In this document: positions 37,576 through 51,674 of the stretch, piece after piece | Layout: every line of letters starts with the position of its first letter | How positions within the stretch are numbered: the stretch's first letter is position 1 | DNA from: Atherix ibis | Lineage: Eukaryota > Arthropoda > Insecta > Diptera > Athericidae | Direction: 5' to 3' | Assembly (NCBI GenBank): GCA_958298945.1 | Contig: CATQJD010000116.1 | Coordinates: 1 to 64,000 of the forward strand | DNA length: 64,000 nucleotides | Position numbers and translations under genes: made by a program | The notes under the pieces: model-generated | Told to the model about the DNA's origin: nothing | The model's input: only the letters and a program-made list of their open reading frames with translations | Database searches by the model: none

Positions 37576-38100
37576 GAAGTAGTATGTTTAAGAGGAATAT
37601 GAAGTAGTATGTTTAAGAGGAATATGAAGTAGTATGTTTAAGAGGAATATGAAGTAGTATGTTTAAGAGTAATATGAAGTTGTATATTTAAAAGGAATAT
37701 GAAGTAGTATATTTAAGAGGAATATGAAGTAGTATGTTTAAGAGGAATATGAAGTAGTATGTTTAAGAGGAATATGAAGTAGTATATTTAAGAGGAATAT
37801 GAAGTAATATGTTTAAGAGGAATATGAAGTAGTCTGTTTAAGAGGAATATGAAGTAGTATGTTTAAGAGAAATATGAAGTAGTATGTTTAAGAGGAATAT
37901 GAAGTAGTATATTTAAGACGAATATGAATTAGTACATTTAAGAGGAATATGAAGTAGTATGTTAAAGAGGAATATGAAGTAGTATGTTTAAGAGGAATAT
38001 GAAGTAGTCTGTTTAAGAGGAATATGAAGTAGTATGTTTAAGAGAAATATGAAGTTGTATGTTTAAGAGGAATATGAAGTAGTATATTTAAGACGAATAT
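37576..38100 (+). repeat. 525-bp (21-monomer) tandem HOR, copy 2
   Basis: Landmarks at 37676 (here GAAGTTG instead of GAAACTG), 37831 and 37917. The segment is itself part of the larger 4.35-4.5 kb duplication. Confidence 0.88.
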
Positions 38101-38559
38101 GAAGTAGTACATTTAGGAGGAATATGAAGTAGTATGTTTAAGAGGAATATGAAGTAGTATGATTAAGAGGAATATAAAGTAGTATGTTTAAGAGGAATAT
38201 GAAAAAGTATGTTTAAGAGGAATATGAAGTAGTATTTTTAAGAGGAATATTAAGTAGTATGTTTAGGAGGAATATGAAATAGTATGTTTAAGAGGAATAT
38301 GAAGTAGTATATTTAAGAGGAATATGAAGTAGTATGTGTAAGAGGAATATAAAGTAGTATATTTAAGAGGAATATGAAGTAGTATGTTGAAGAGGAATAT
38401 GACGTAGTATGTTTAAGAGGAATATGAAGTAATATGTTTAAGAGGAATATGAAGTAGTATGTTTAAGAGGAATATGAAGTAGTATATTTAAGAGGAATAT
38501 GAAGTAGTATATTTAAGAGGAATATGAAGTAGTATATTTAAGAGGAATATGAAGTAGTA

Positions 38560-39810
38560 TGTTTAAGATTAATGTGAAGTAGTATGTTTAAGAGGAATAT
38601 AAAGTAGTATATTTAAGAGGAATATGAAGTAGAATGTTTAAGAGGAATGTGAAGTAGTATATTTAAGAGGAATATGAAGTAGTATGTTTAAGAGGAATAT
38701 GAAGTAGTATGTTTAAGAGGAATATAAAGTAGTATGTTTAAGAGGAATATGAAGTACAATTGTATATGTAAGAGGAATAAGAAGTAGTATGTTTAAGAGG
38801 AATATAAAGTAGTATGTTTAAGAAGAAAATGAAGTAGTATATTTAAGAGGAATATGAAGTAGTATGTTTAAGAGGAATATGAAATAGTATATTTAAGAGG
38901 AATATGAAGTTGTATATTTAAGAGGAATATGAAGTAGTAAGCTTAAGAGGAATATGAAGTAGTATGTTTAAGAGGAATATGTAGTAGTATGTTTAAAGGG
39001 AATATGAAGTAGTATGTTTAAGAGGAATATGAGGTAGTATATTTAAGAGGAATATGCAGTAGTATATTTAAGAGGAATATGAAGAAGAATGTTTAAGAGG
39101 AATACGAAGTAGTATATTTTCGAGGAATATGAAGTAGTATAGTTAAGGGGAATATGAAGTAGTATGTTTAAGAGGAATATGAAGTAGTATGTTTAAGAGG
39201 AATTTAAAGTATTATGCTTAAGAGGAATATGAAGTAGTATATTTAAAAGGAATATGAAGTAGTATATTTAAGGGGAATATAAAGTAGTATGTTTAAGAGG
39301 AATATGAAGTAGTATGTTTAAGAGGAATATGAAGTAGAATGTATAAGAGGAATATGAAGTAGTATGTTTAAGAGAAATATGAAGTAGTATATTTAAGAGG
39401 AATATGAAGTAGTATGTTGAAGAGGAATATAAAGTAGTATATTTAAGAGGAATATGAAGTAGAATGTTTAAGAGGAATGTGAAGTAGTATATTTAAGAGG
39501 AATATGAAGTAGTATCTTTAAGAGGAATATGAAGTAGTATGTTTAAGAGGAATATAAAGTAGTATGTTTAAGAGGAATATGAAGTACAATTGTATATGTA
39601 AGATAAATAAGAAGTAGTATGTTTAAGAGGAATATAACGTAGTATATTTAAGAAGAATATGAAGTAGTATGTTTAAGAGGAATATGAAGTAATATGTTTA
39701 AGAGGAATAAGAAATAGCATGTTTAAGAGGAATATGAAGTAGTATATTTAAGAGGAATTTGAAGTAGTATGTTTAAGAGGAATATGAATAATATGTTTAA
39801 GAGGAATATG
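38560..39810 (+). repeat. 4,354-bp-offset HOR, copy 1
   Basis: Contains two 30-bp markers (38758 and 39588) and the TTTTCGAGG unit (39119). These recur at 43112, 43941 and 43472. The offset is 4,354, dropping to 4,353 after a one-base deletion near 43430 (TTTAAAAGAATATG). Outside this core the match continues with offsets of about 4,479 upstream and 4,503 downstream, meaning five to six monomers were gained or lost on each side. Confidence 0.88.
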
Positions 39811-40470
39811 AAGTAGTATGTTCAAGAGGCATATGAAGTAGTATGTTTAAGAGTAATATGAAGTTGTATATTTAAAAGGAATATGAAGTAGTATATTTAA
39901 GAGGAATATGATGTAGTATGTTTAAGAGGAATATGAAGTAGTATGTTTAAGAGGAATATGAAGTAGTATGTTTAAGAGGAATATGAAGTAGTATGTTTAA
40001 GAGGAATATGAAGGAGTATATTTAAGAGAAATATGAAGTAGTATGTTTAAGAGGAATATGAAGTAGTCTGTTTAAGAGGAATATGAAGTAGTATGTTTAA
40101 GAGAAATATGAAGTAGTATGTTTAGGAGGAATATGAAGTAGTATATTTAAGACGAATATGAAGTAGTACATTTAAGAGGAATATGAAGTAGTATGTTAAA
40201 GAGGAATATGAAGTAGTGTGTTTAAGAGGAATATGAAGTAGTCTGTTTAAGAGGAATATGAAGTAGTATGTTTAAGAGAAATATGAAGTAGTATGTTTAA
40301 GAGGAATATGAAGTAGTATATTTAAGACGAATATGAAGTAGTACATTAAGAGGAATATGAAGTAGTATGTTTAAGAGGAATATGAAGTAGTATGATTAAG
40401 AGGAATATGAAGTAGTATGTTTAAGAGGAATATGAAGTAGTATGTTTAAGACGAATATGAAGTAGTATTT
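39770..40470 (+). repeat. 998-bp-offset duplication, copy 1
   Basis: TTCAAGAGGC (39821), a GTGTGTTT unit before AGTCTG (near 40217) and GTACATTAAG (40341) recur at 40819, about 41215 and 41339, all at offset 998. Confidence 0.85.
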
Positions 40471-40767
40471 TTAAGAGGAATATTAAGTAGTATGTTTAAG
40501 AGGAATATGAAGTAGTATATTTAAGAGGAATATGAAGTAGTATGTTTAAGAGGAATATGAAGTAATATGTTTAAGAGGAATAAGAAATAGCATGTTTAAG
40601 AGGAATATGAAGTAGTATATTTAAGAGGAATTTGAAGTAGTATGTTTAAGAGGAATATGAATAATATGTTTAAGAGGAATATGAAGTAGTATGTTTAAGA
40701 GAAATATGAAGTAGTATATTGAAGAGGAATATGAAGTAGTATATTTAAGAGGAATATGATGTAGTAT

Positions 40768-41468
40768 GTTTAAAAGGAATATGAAGCAGTATGTTTAAGA
40801 GGAATATGAAGTAGTATGTTCAAGAGGCATATGAAGTAGTATGTTTAAGAGTAATATGAAGTTGTATATTTAAAAGGAATATGAAGTAGTATATTTAAGA
40901 GGAATATGATGTAGTATGTTTAAGAGGAATATGAAGTAGTATGTTTAAGAGGAATATGAAGTAGTATGTTTAAGAGGAATATGAAGTAGTATGTTTAAGA
41001 GGAATATGAAGTAGTATATTTAAGAGAAATATGAAGTAGTATGTTTAAGAGGAATATGAAGTAGTCTGTTTAAGAGGAATATGAAGTAGTATGTTTAAGA
41101 GAAATATGAAGTAGTATGTTTAAGAGGAATATGAAGTAGTATATTTAAGACGAATATGAAGTAGTACATTTAAGAGGAATATGAAGTAGTATGTTAAAGA
41201 GGAATATGAAGTAGTGTGTTTAAGAGGAATATGAAGTAGTCTGTTTAAGAGGAATATGAAGTAGTATGTTTAAGAGAAATATGAAGTAGTATGTTTAAGA
41301 GGAATATGAAGTAGTATATTTAAGACGAATATGAAGTAGTACATTAAGAGGAATATGAAGTAGTATGTTTAAGAGGAATATGAAGTAGTATGATTAAGAG
41401 GAATATGAAGTAGTATGTTTAAGAGGAATATGAAGTAGTATGTTTAAGACGAATATGAAGTAGTATAT
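40768..41468 (+). repeat. 998-bp-offset duplication, copy 2
   Basis: Second copy. A third relative starts near 44324 (TTCAAGAGGC), inside the downstream extension of the 4.35-kb HOR. Confidence 0.85.
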
Positions 41469-42912
41469 TTAAGAGGAATATGAAGTAGTATGTTTAAGAG
41501 GAATATGAAGTAATATGTTTAAGAGGAATAAGAAATAGCATGTTTAAGAGGAATATGAAGTAGTATATTTAAGAGGAATTTGAAGTAGTATGTTTAAGAG
41601 GAATATGAATAATATGTTTAAGAGGAATATGAAGTAGTATGTTTAAGAGAAATATGAAGTAGTATATTGAAGAGGAATATGAAGTAGTATATTTAAGAGG
41701 AATATGAAGTAGTATATTTAAGAGGAATATGAAGTAGTATGTTTAAGAGGAATATGAAGTAGTATGTTTAAGAGGAATATGAAGTAGTATGTTTAAGAGG
41801 AATATGAAGTAGTATGTTTAAGAGGAATATGAAGTAATATGTTTAAGAGGAATAAGAAACAGCATGTTTAAGAGGAATATGAAGTAGTATATTTAAGAGG
41901 AATTTGAAGTAGTATGTTTAAGAGGAATATGAATAATATGTTTAAGAGGAATATGAAGTAGTATGTTTAAGAGAAATTTGAAGTAGTATATTTAAGAGGA
42001 ATATGAAGTAGTATATTTAAGAGGAATATGAAGTAGTATATTTAAGAGGAATATGAAGTAGTATGTTTAAGAGGAATATGAAGTAGTATGTTTAAGAGGA
42101 ATATGAAGTAGTATGTTTAAGAGGAATATGAAGTAGTATGTTTAAGAGTAGTATGAAGTTGTATATTTAAAAGGAATATGAAGTAGTATATTTAAGAGGA
42201 ATATGAAGTAGTATGTTTAAGAGGAATATGAAGTAGTATGTTTAAGAGGAATATGAAGTAGTATATTTAAGAGGAATATGAAGTAATATGTTTAAGAGGA
42301 ATATGAAGTAGTCTGTTTAAGAGGAATATGAAGTAGTATGTTTAAGAGAAATATGAAGTAGTATGTTTAAGAGGAATATGAAGTAGTATATTTAAGACGA
42401 ATATGAATTAGTACATTTAAGAGGAATATGAAGTAGTATGTTAAAGAGGAATATGAAGTAGTATGTTTAAGAGGAATATGAAGTAGTCTGTTTAAGAGGA
42501 ATATGAAGTAGTATGTTTAAGAGAAATATGAAGTTGTATGTTTAAGAGGAATATGAAGTAGTATATTTAAGACGAATATGAAGTAGTACATTTAGGAGGA
42601 ATACGAAGTAGTATGTTTAAGAGGAATATGAAGTAGTATGATTAAGAGGAATATAAAGTAGTATGTTTGAAAGGAATATGAAGTAGTATGTTTAAGAGGA
42701 ATATGAAGTAGTATTTTTAAGAGGAATATTAAGTAGTATGTTTAGGAGGAATATGAAATAGTATGTTTAAGAGGAATATGAAGTAGTATATTTAAGAGGA
42801 ATATGAAGTAGTATGTGTAAGAGGAATATAAAGTAGTATATTTAAGAGGAATATGAAGTAGTATGTTGAAGAGGAATATGAAGTAGTATATTTAAGAGGA
42901 ATATGAAGTAGT

Positions 42913-44163
42913 ATGTTTAAGATGAATGTGAAGTAGTATGTTTAAGAGGAATATAAAGTAGTATATTTAAGAGGAATATGAAGTAGAATGTTTAAGAGGA
43001 ATGTGAAGTAGTATATTTAAGAGGAATATGAAGTAGTATGTTTAAGAGGAATATGAAGTAGTATGTTTAAGAGGAATATAAAGTAGTATGTTTAAGAGGA
43101 ATATGAAGTACAATTGTATATGTAAGAGGAATAAGAAGTAGTATGTTTAAGAGGAATATAAAGTAGTATGTTTAAGAAGAAAATGAAGTAGTATATTTAA
43201 GAGGAATATGAAGTAGTATGTTTAAGAGGAATATGAAATAGTATATTTAAGAGGAATATGAAGTTGTATATTTAAGAGGAATATGAAGTAGTAAGCTTAA
43301 GAGGAATATGAAGTAGTATGTTTAAGAGGAATATGTAGTAGTATGTTTAAGAGGAATATGAAGTAGTATGTTTAAGAGGAATATGAGGTAGTATATTTAA
43401 GAGGAATATGCAGTAGTATATTTAAAAGAATATGAAGAAGAATGTTTAAGAGGAATACGAAGTAGTATATTTTCGAGGAATATGAAGTAGTATAGTTAAG
43501 GGGAATATGAAGTAGTATGTTTAAGAGGAATATGAAGTAGTATGTTTAAGAGGAATTTAAAGTATTATGCTTAAGAGGAATATGAAGTAGTATATTTAAA
43601 AGGAATATGAAGTAGTATATTTAAGGGGAATATAAAGTAGTATGTTTAAGAGGAATATGAAGTAGTATGTTTAAGAGGAATATGAAGTAGAATGTATAAG
43701 AGGAATATGAAGTAGTATGTTTAAGAGGAATATGAATTAGTATATTTAAGAGGAATATGAAGTAGTATGTTGAAGAGGAATATAAAGTAGTATATTTAAG
43801 AGGAATATGAAGTAGAATGTTTAAGAGGAATGTGAAGTAGTATATTTAAGAGGAATATGAAGTAGTATCTTTAAGAGGAATATGAAGTAGTATGTTTAAG
43901 AGGAATATAAAGTAGTATGTTTAAGAGGAATATGAAGTACAATTGTATATGTAAGATAAATAAGAAGTAGTATGTTTAAGAGGAATATAAAGTAGTATAT
44001 TTAAGAAGAATATGAAGTAGTATGTTTAAGAGGAATATGAAGTAATATGTTTAAGAGGAATAAGAAATAGCATGTTTAAGAGGAATATGAAGTAGTATAT
44101 TTAAGAGGAATTTGAAGTAGTATGTTTAAGAGGAATATGAATAATATGTTTAAGAGGAATATG
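42913..44163 (+). repeat. 4,354-bp-offset HOR, copy 2
   Basis: Second copy of 38560-39810. An earlier relative of the TTTTCGAGG part lies at 34331, where the unit before it reads AATATG rather than the AATACG of the two later copies. This suggests the 34-kb segment is the older form. Confidence 0.88.
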
Positions 44164-45699
44164 AAGTAGTATGTTTAAGAGAAATATGAAGTAGCATATT
44201 TAAGGTGAATATGAAGTAGTATATTTAAGAGGAATATGAAGTAGTATATTTAAGAGGAATATGATGTAGTATGTTTAAAAGGAATATGAAGCAGTATGTT
44301 TAAGAGGAATATGAAGTAGTATGTTCAAGAGGCATATGAAGTTGTATGTTTAAGAGTAATATGAAGTTGTATATTTAAAAGGAATATGAAGTAGTATATT
44401 TAAGAGGAATATGATGTAGTATGTTTAAGAGGAATATGAAGTAGTATGTTTAAGAGGAATATGAAGTAGTATGTTTAAGAGGAATATGAAGTAGTATGTT
44501 TAAGAGGAATATGAAGTAGTATATTTAAGAGAAATATGAAGTAGTATGTTTAAGAGGAATATGAAGTAGTCTGTTTAAGAGGAATATGAAGTAGTATGTT
44601 TAAGAGAAATATGAAGTAGTATGTTTAAGAGGAATATGAAGTAGTATATTTAAAACGAATATGAAGTAGTACATTTAAGAGGAATATGAAGTAGTATGTT
44701 AAAGAGGAATATGAAGTAGTATGTTTAAGAGGAATATGAAGTAGTCTGTTTAAGAGGAATATGAAGTAGTATGTTTAAGAGAAATATGAAGTAGTATGTT
44801 TAAGAGGAATATGAAGTAGTATATTTAAGACGAATATGAAGTAGTACATTAAGAGGAATATGAAGTAGTATGTTTAAGAGGAATATGAAGTAGTATGATT
44901 AAGAGGAATATGAAGTAGTATGTTTAAGAGGAATATGAAGTAGTATGTTTAAGACGAATATGAAGTAGTATTTTTAAGAGGAATATTAAGTAGTATGTTT
45001 AAGAGGAATATGAAATAGTATGTTTAAGAGAAATATGAAGTAGTATATTTAAGAGGAAAATGAAGTAGTATGTGTAAGAGGAATATAAAGTAGTATATTT
45101 AAGAGGAATATGAAGTAGTATGTTGAAGAGGAATATGAAGTAGTATGTTTAAGAGGAATATGAAGTAGTATGTTTAAGAGGAATATGAAGTAGTATATTT
45201 AAGAGGAATATGAAGTAGTATATTTAAGAGGAATATGAAGTAGAATGTTTAAGAGGAATGTGAAGTAGTATATTTAAGAGGAATATGAAGTAGTATATTT
45301 AAGACGAATATGAAGTAGTATATTTAGGAGGAATATGAAGTAGTATATTTAAGAGGAATATGAAGTAGTATGTTTAAGAGGAATATGAAGTAGTATGTTT
45401 AAGCGGAATATGAAGTAGTATTTTTAAGAGGAATATTAAGTAGTATGTTTAGGAGGAATATGAAATAGTATGTTTAAGAGGAATATGAAGTAGTATATTT
45501 AAGAGGAATATGAAGTAGTATGTGTAAGAGGAATATAAAGTAGTATATTTAAGAGGAATATGAAGTAGTATGTTGAAGAGGAATATGAAGTAGTATGTTT
45601 AAGAGGAATATGAAGTAATATGTTTAAGAGGAATATGAAGTAGTATGTTTAAGAGGAATATGAAGTAGTATATTTAAGAGGAATATGAAGTAGAATGTT

Positions 45700-47700
45700 T
45701 AAGAGGATTGTGAAGTAGTATATTTAAGAGGAATATGAAGTAGTATGTTTAAGAGGAATATGAAGTAGTATGTTTAAGAGGAATATAAAGTAGTATGTTT
45801 AAGAGGAATATGAAGTACAATTGTATATGTAAGAGGAATAAGAAGTAGTATGTTTAAGAGGAATATAAAGTAGTATGTTTAAGAAGAAAATGAAGTAGTA
45901 TATTTTAGAGGAATATGAAGTAGTATGTTTAAGAGGAATATGAAGTAGTATGTTTAAGAGGAATATGAAGTAGTATATTTAAGAGAAATATGAAGTAGTA
46001 TGTTTAAGAGGAATATAAAGTAGTCTGTTTAAGAGGAATATGAAGTAGTATGTTTAAGAGAAATATGAAGTAGTATGTTTAAGAGGAATATGAAGTAGTA
46101 TATTTAAGACGAATATGAAGTAGTACATTTAAGAGGAATATGAAGTAGTATGTTAAAGAGGAATATGAAGTAGTATGTTTAAGAGGAATATGAAGTAGTC
46201 TGTTTAAGAGGAATATGAAGTAGTATGTTTAAGAGAAATATGAAGTAGTATGTTTAAGAGGAATATGAAGTAGTATATTTAAGACGAATATGAAGTAGTA
46301 CATTAAGAGGAATATGAAGTAGTATGTTTAAGAGGAATATGAAGTAGTATGATTAAGAGGAATATGAAGTAGTATGTTTAAGAGGAATATGAAGTAGTAT
46401 GTTTAAGAGGAATATGAAGTAGTATTTTTAAGAGGAATATTAAGTAGTATGTTTAAGAGGAATATGAAATAGTATGTTTAAGAGGAATATGAAGTAGTAT
46501 ATTTAAGAGGAAAATGAAGTAGTATGTGTAAGAGGAATATAAAGTAGTATATTTAAGAGGAATATGAAATAGTATGTTGAAGAGGAATATGAAGTAGTAT
46601 GTTTAAGAGGAATATGAAGTAGTATGTTTAAGAGGAATATGAAGTAGTATATTTAAGAGGAATATGAAGTAGTATATTTAAGACGAATATGAAGTAGTAC
46701 ATTTAGGAGGAATATGAAGTAGTATATTTAAGAGGAATATGAAGTAGTATGTTTAAGAGGAATATGAAGTAGTATGTTTAAGAGGAATATGAAGTAGAAT
46801 TTTTAAGAGGAATATTAAGTAGTATGTTTAGGAGGAATATGAAATAGTATGTTTAAGAGGAATATGAAGTAGTATATTTAAGAGGAATATGAAGTAGTAT
46901 GTGTAAGAGGAATATAAAGTAGTATATTTAAGAGGAATATGAAGTAGTATGTTGAAGAGGAATATGAAGTAGTATGTTTAAGAGGAATATGAAGTAATAT
47001 GTTTAAGAGAAATATGAAGTAGTATGTTTAAGAGGAATATGAAGTAGTATATTTAAGAGGAATATGAAGTAGTATATTTAAGAGGAATATGAAGTAGTAT
47101 ATTTAAGAGGAATATGAAGTAGTATGTTTAAGAGGAATGTGAAGTAGTATGTTTAAGAGGAATATAAAGTAGTATATTTAAGAGGAATATGAAGTAGAAT
47201 GTTTAAGAGGAATGTGAAGTAGTATATTTAAGAGGAATATGAAGTAGTATGTTTAAGAGGAATATGAAGTAGTATGTTTAAGAGGAATATAAAGTAGTAT
47301 GTTTAAGAGGAATATGAAGTACAATTGTATATGTAAGAGGAATAAGAAGTAGTATGTTTAAGAGGAATATAAAGTAGTATGTTTAAGAAGAAAATGAAGT
47401 AGTATATTTTAGAGGAATATGCAGTAGTATATTTAAGAGGAATATGAAGTAGTATGTTTAAGAGGAATATGAAGTAGTATGTTTAAGAGGAATTTGAAGT
47501 ATTATGCTTAAGAGGAATATGAAGTAGTATATTTAAGAGGAATATGAAGTAGTATATTTAAGGGGAATATGAAGTAGTATGTTTAAGAGGAATATGAAGT
47601 AGTATGTTTAGGAGGAATATGAAGTAGAATGTATAACAGGAATATGAAGTAGTATGTTTAAGAGTAATATGAAGTAGTATATTTAAGAGGAATATGAAGT
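45700..47700 (+). repeat. About 2.3-kb HOR, copy 1
   Basis: Landmarks at 45819 (30-bp marker), 46197 (AGTC), 46300 (ACATTAAG) and 46681 (AGACGA) recur exactly 2,303 bp later. From the next marker on (47323 and 49526) the offset is 2,203, because about four monomers are missing near 49.25 kb. Confidence 0.85.
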
Positions 47701-47999
47701 AGTATGTTTAAAAGGATTATGAAGTAGTTTGTTTAAGAGGAATATGAAGTAGTATATTTCAGAAGAATATGAAGTAGTATATTTAAGAGGAATATGATGT
47801 AGTATGTTTAAGAGGAATATGAAGTATTAAGAGGAATATGAAGTAGTATGCTTAAGAGGAATATGAAGTAGTATATTTAAGAGGAATATGAAGTAGTATA
47901 TTTAAGAGGAATATAAAGTAGTATGTTTAAGAGGAATGTGAAGTAGTATGTTTAAGAGGAATATAAAGTAGTATATTTAAGAGGAATATGAAGTAGAAT

Positions 48000-49950
48000 G
48001 TTTAAGAGGAATGTGAAGTAGTATATTTAAGAGGAATATGAAGTAGTATGTTTAAGAGGAATATGAAGTAGTATGTTTAAGAGGAATATAAAGTAGTATG
48101 TTTAAGAGGAATATGAAGTACAATTGTATATGTAAGAGGAATAAGAAGTAGTATGTTTAAGAGGAATATAAAGTAGTATGTTTAAGAAGAAAATGAAGTA
48201 GTATATTTTAGAGGAATATGAAGTAGTATGTTTAAGAGGAATATGAAGTAGTATGTTTAAGAGGAATATGAAGTAGTATATTTAAGAGAAATACGAAGTA
48301 GTATGTTTAAGAGGAATATGAAGTAGTCTGTTTAAGAGGAATATGAAGTAGTATGTTTAAGAGAAATATGAAGTAGTATGTTTAAGAGGAATATGAAGTA
48401 GTATATTTAAGACGAATATGAAGTAGTACATTTAAGAGGAATATGAAGTAGTATGTTAAAGAGGAATATGAAGTAGTATGTTTAAGAGGAATATGAAGTA
48501 GTCTGTTTAAGAGGAATATGAAGTAGTATGTTTAAGAGAAATATAAAGTAGTATGTTTAAGAGGAATATGAAGTAGTATATTTAAGACGAATATGAAGTA
48601 GTACATTAAGAGGAATATGAAGTAGTATGTTTAAGAGGAATATGAAGTAGTATGATTAAGAGGAATATGAAGTAGTATGTTTAAGAGGAATATGAAGTAG
48701 TATGTTTAAGAGGAATATGAAGTAGTATTTTTAAGAGGAATATTAAGTAGTATGTTTAAGAGGAATATGAAATAGTATGTTTAAGAGGAATATGAAGTAG
48801 TATATTTAAGAGGAAAATGAAGTAGTATGTGTAAGAGGAATATAAAGTAGTATATTTAAGAGGAATATGAAGTAGTATGTTGAAGAGGAATATGAAGTAG
48901 TATGTTTAAGAGGAATATGAAGTAGTACGTTTAAGAGGAATATGAAGTAGTATATTTAAGAGGAATATGAAGTAGTATATTTAAGACGAATATGAAGTAG
49001 TACATTTAGGAGGAATATGAAGTAGTATATTTAAGAGGAATATGAAGTAGTATGTTTAAGAGGAATATGAAGTAGTATGTTTAAGAGGAATATGAAGTAG
49101 TATTTTTAAGAGGAATATTAAGTAGTATGTTTAGGAGGAATATGAAATAGTATGTTTAAGAGGAATATGAAGTAGTATATTTAAGAGGAATATGAAGTAG
49201 TATGTGTAAGAGGAATATAAAGTAGTATATTTAAGAGGAATATGAAGTAGTATATTTAAGAGGAATATGAAGTAGTATATTTAAGAGGAATATGAAGTAG
49301 TATATTTAAGAGGAATATGAAGTAGTATGTTTAAGAGGAATGTGAAGTAGTATGTTTAAGAGGAATATAAAGTAGTATATTTAAGAGGAATATGAAGTAG
49401 AATGTTTAAGAGGAATGTGAAGTAGTATATTTAAGAGGAATATGAAGTAGTATGTTTAAGAGGAATATGAAGTAGTATGTTTAAGAGGAATATAAAGTAG
49501 TATGTTTAAGAGGAATATGAAGTACAATTGTATATGTAAGAGGAATAAGAAGTAGTATGTTTAAGAGGAATATAAAGTAGTATGTTTAAGAAGAAAATGA
49601 AGTAGTATATTTTAGAGGAATATGCAGTAGTATATTTAAGAGGAATATGAAGTAGTATGTTTAAGAGGAATATGAAGTAGTATGTTTAAGAGGAATTTGA
49701 AGTATTATGCTTAAGAGGAATATTAAGTAGTATATTTAAGAGGAATATGAAGGAGTATATTTAAGGGGAATATGAAGTAGTATGTTTAAGAGGAATATGA
49801 AGTAGTATGTTTAAGAGGAATATGAAGTAGAATGTATAAGAGGAATATGAAGTAGTATGTTTAAGAGTAATATGAAGTAGTATATTTAAGAGGAATATGA
49901 AGTAGTATGTTTAAAAGGATTATGAAGTAGTTTGTTTAAGAGGAATATGA
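48000..49950 (+). repeat. About 2.3-kb HOR, copy 2
   Basis: Landmarks at 48122, 48500, 48603, 48984 and 49526. Its right part overlaps the start of the 2,195-bp tandem pair. Confidence 0.85.
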
Positions 49951-51674
49951 AGTAGTATATTTCAGAAGAATATGAAGTAGTATATTTAAGAGGAATATGA
50001 TGTAGTATGTTTAAGAGGAATATGAAGTATTAAGAGGAATATGAAGTAGTATGCTTAAGAGGAATATGAAGTAGTATGTTTAAGGAATATGAAATAGTAT
50101 GTTTAAGAGGAATATGAAGTAGTATGTTTAAGAGGAATATGAGGTAGTATATTTAAGAGGAATATGAAGTAGTATATTTAAGAGGAATATGAAGTAGTAT
50201 GTTTAAGAGGGATATGAAGTAGTATGTTTAAGAGGAATATGAGTAGTATGTTTAAGAGGAATATGAAGTAGTATGTTTAACAGGAATATGAAGTAGTATG
50301 TTTAAGAGGAATATGAAGTAGTCTATTTAAGAGGAATATGAAGTAGTATGTTTAAGAGAAATATGAAGTAGTATGTTTAAGAGGAATATGAAGTAGTATA
50401 TTTAAGACGAATATGAAGTAGTACATTTAAGAGGAATATGAAGTAGTATGTTAAAGAGGAATATGAAGTAGTATGTTTAAGAGGAATATGAAGTAGTCTG
50501 TTTAAGAGGAATATGAAGTAGTATGTTTAAGAGAAATATGAAGTAGTATGTTTAAGAGGAATATGAAGGAGTATATTTAAGACGAATATGAAGTAGTACA
50601 TTAAGAGGAATATGAAGTAGTATGTTTAAGAGGAATATGAAGTAGTATGATTAAGAGGAATATAAAGTAGTATGTTTTAGAGGAATATGAAGTAGTATGT
50701 TTAAGAGGAATATGAAGTAGTATTTTTAAGAGGAATATTAAGTAGTATGTTTAAGAGGAATATGAAATAGTATGTTTAAGAGGAATATGAAGTAGTATAT
50801 TTAAGAGGAAAATGAAGTAGTATGTATAAGAGGAATATAAAGTAGTATATTTAAGATGAATATGAAGTAGTATGTTGAAGAGGAATATGTAGTAGTATGT
50901 TTAAGAGGAATATGAAGTAGTATGTTAAAGAGGAATATGAAGTAGTATATTTAAGAGGAATATGAAGTAGTATATTTAAGAAGAATATGAAGTAGAATGT
51001 TTAAGAGGAATGTGAAGTAGTATATTTAAGAGGAATATGAAGTAGTATATTTAAGACGAATATGAAGTAGTACATTTAGGAGGAATATGAAGTAGTATAT
51101 TTAAGAGGAATATGAAGTAGTATGTTTAAGAGGAATATGAAGTAGTTTGTTTAAGAGGAATATGAAGTAGTATTTTTAAGAGGAATATTAAGTAGTATGT
51201 TTAGGAGGAATATGAAATAGTATGGTTAAGAGGAATATGAAGTAGTATATTTAAGAGGAATATGAAGTAGTATGTGTAAGAGGAATATAAAGTAGTATAT
51301 TTAAGAGGAATATGAAGTAGTCTGTTGAAGAGGAATATGAAGTAGTATGTTTAAGAGGAATATGAAGTCAAATGTTTAAGAGGAATATGAAGTAGTACGT
51401 TTAAGAGGAATATGAAGTAGTATATTTAAGAGGAATATGAAGTAGTATATTTAAGAGGAATATGAAGTAGTATATTTAAGAGGAATATGAAGTAGTATGT
51501 TTAAGAGGAATGTGAAGTAGTATGTTTAAGAGGAATATAAAGTAGTATATTTAAGAGGAATATGAAGTAGTATATTTAAGAGGAATATGAAGTAGTATAT
51601 TTAAGAGGAATATGAAGTAGTATATTTAAGAGGAATATGAAGTAGTATGTTTAAGAGGAATGTGAAGTAGTATG
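49480..51674 (+). repeat. 2,195-bp tandem HOR, copy 1
   Basis: Landmarks at constant offset 2,195 are the 30-bp marker (49526 and 51721), GAAGTATTAAG (50024 and 52219), the shortened TAAGGAATATG unit (50081 and 52276) and GTCAAATG (51367 and 53562). Only scattered single-base differences are visible, for example GTATGTTTTAGAGG near 50670 against GTATGTTTAAGAGG. Confidence 0.92.
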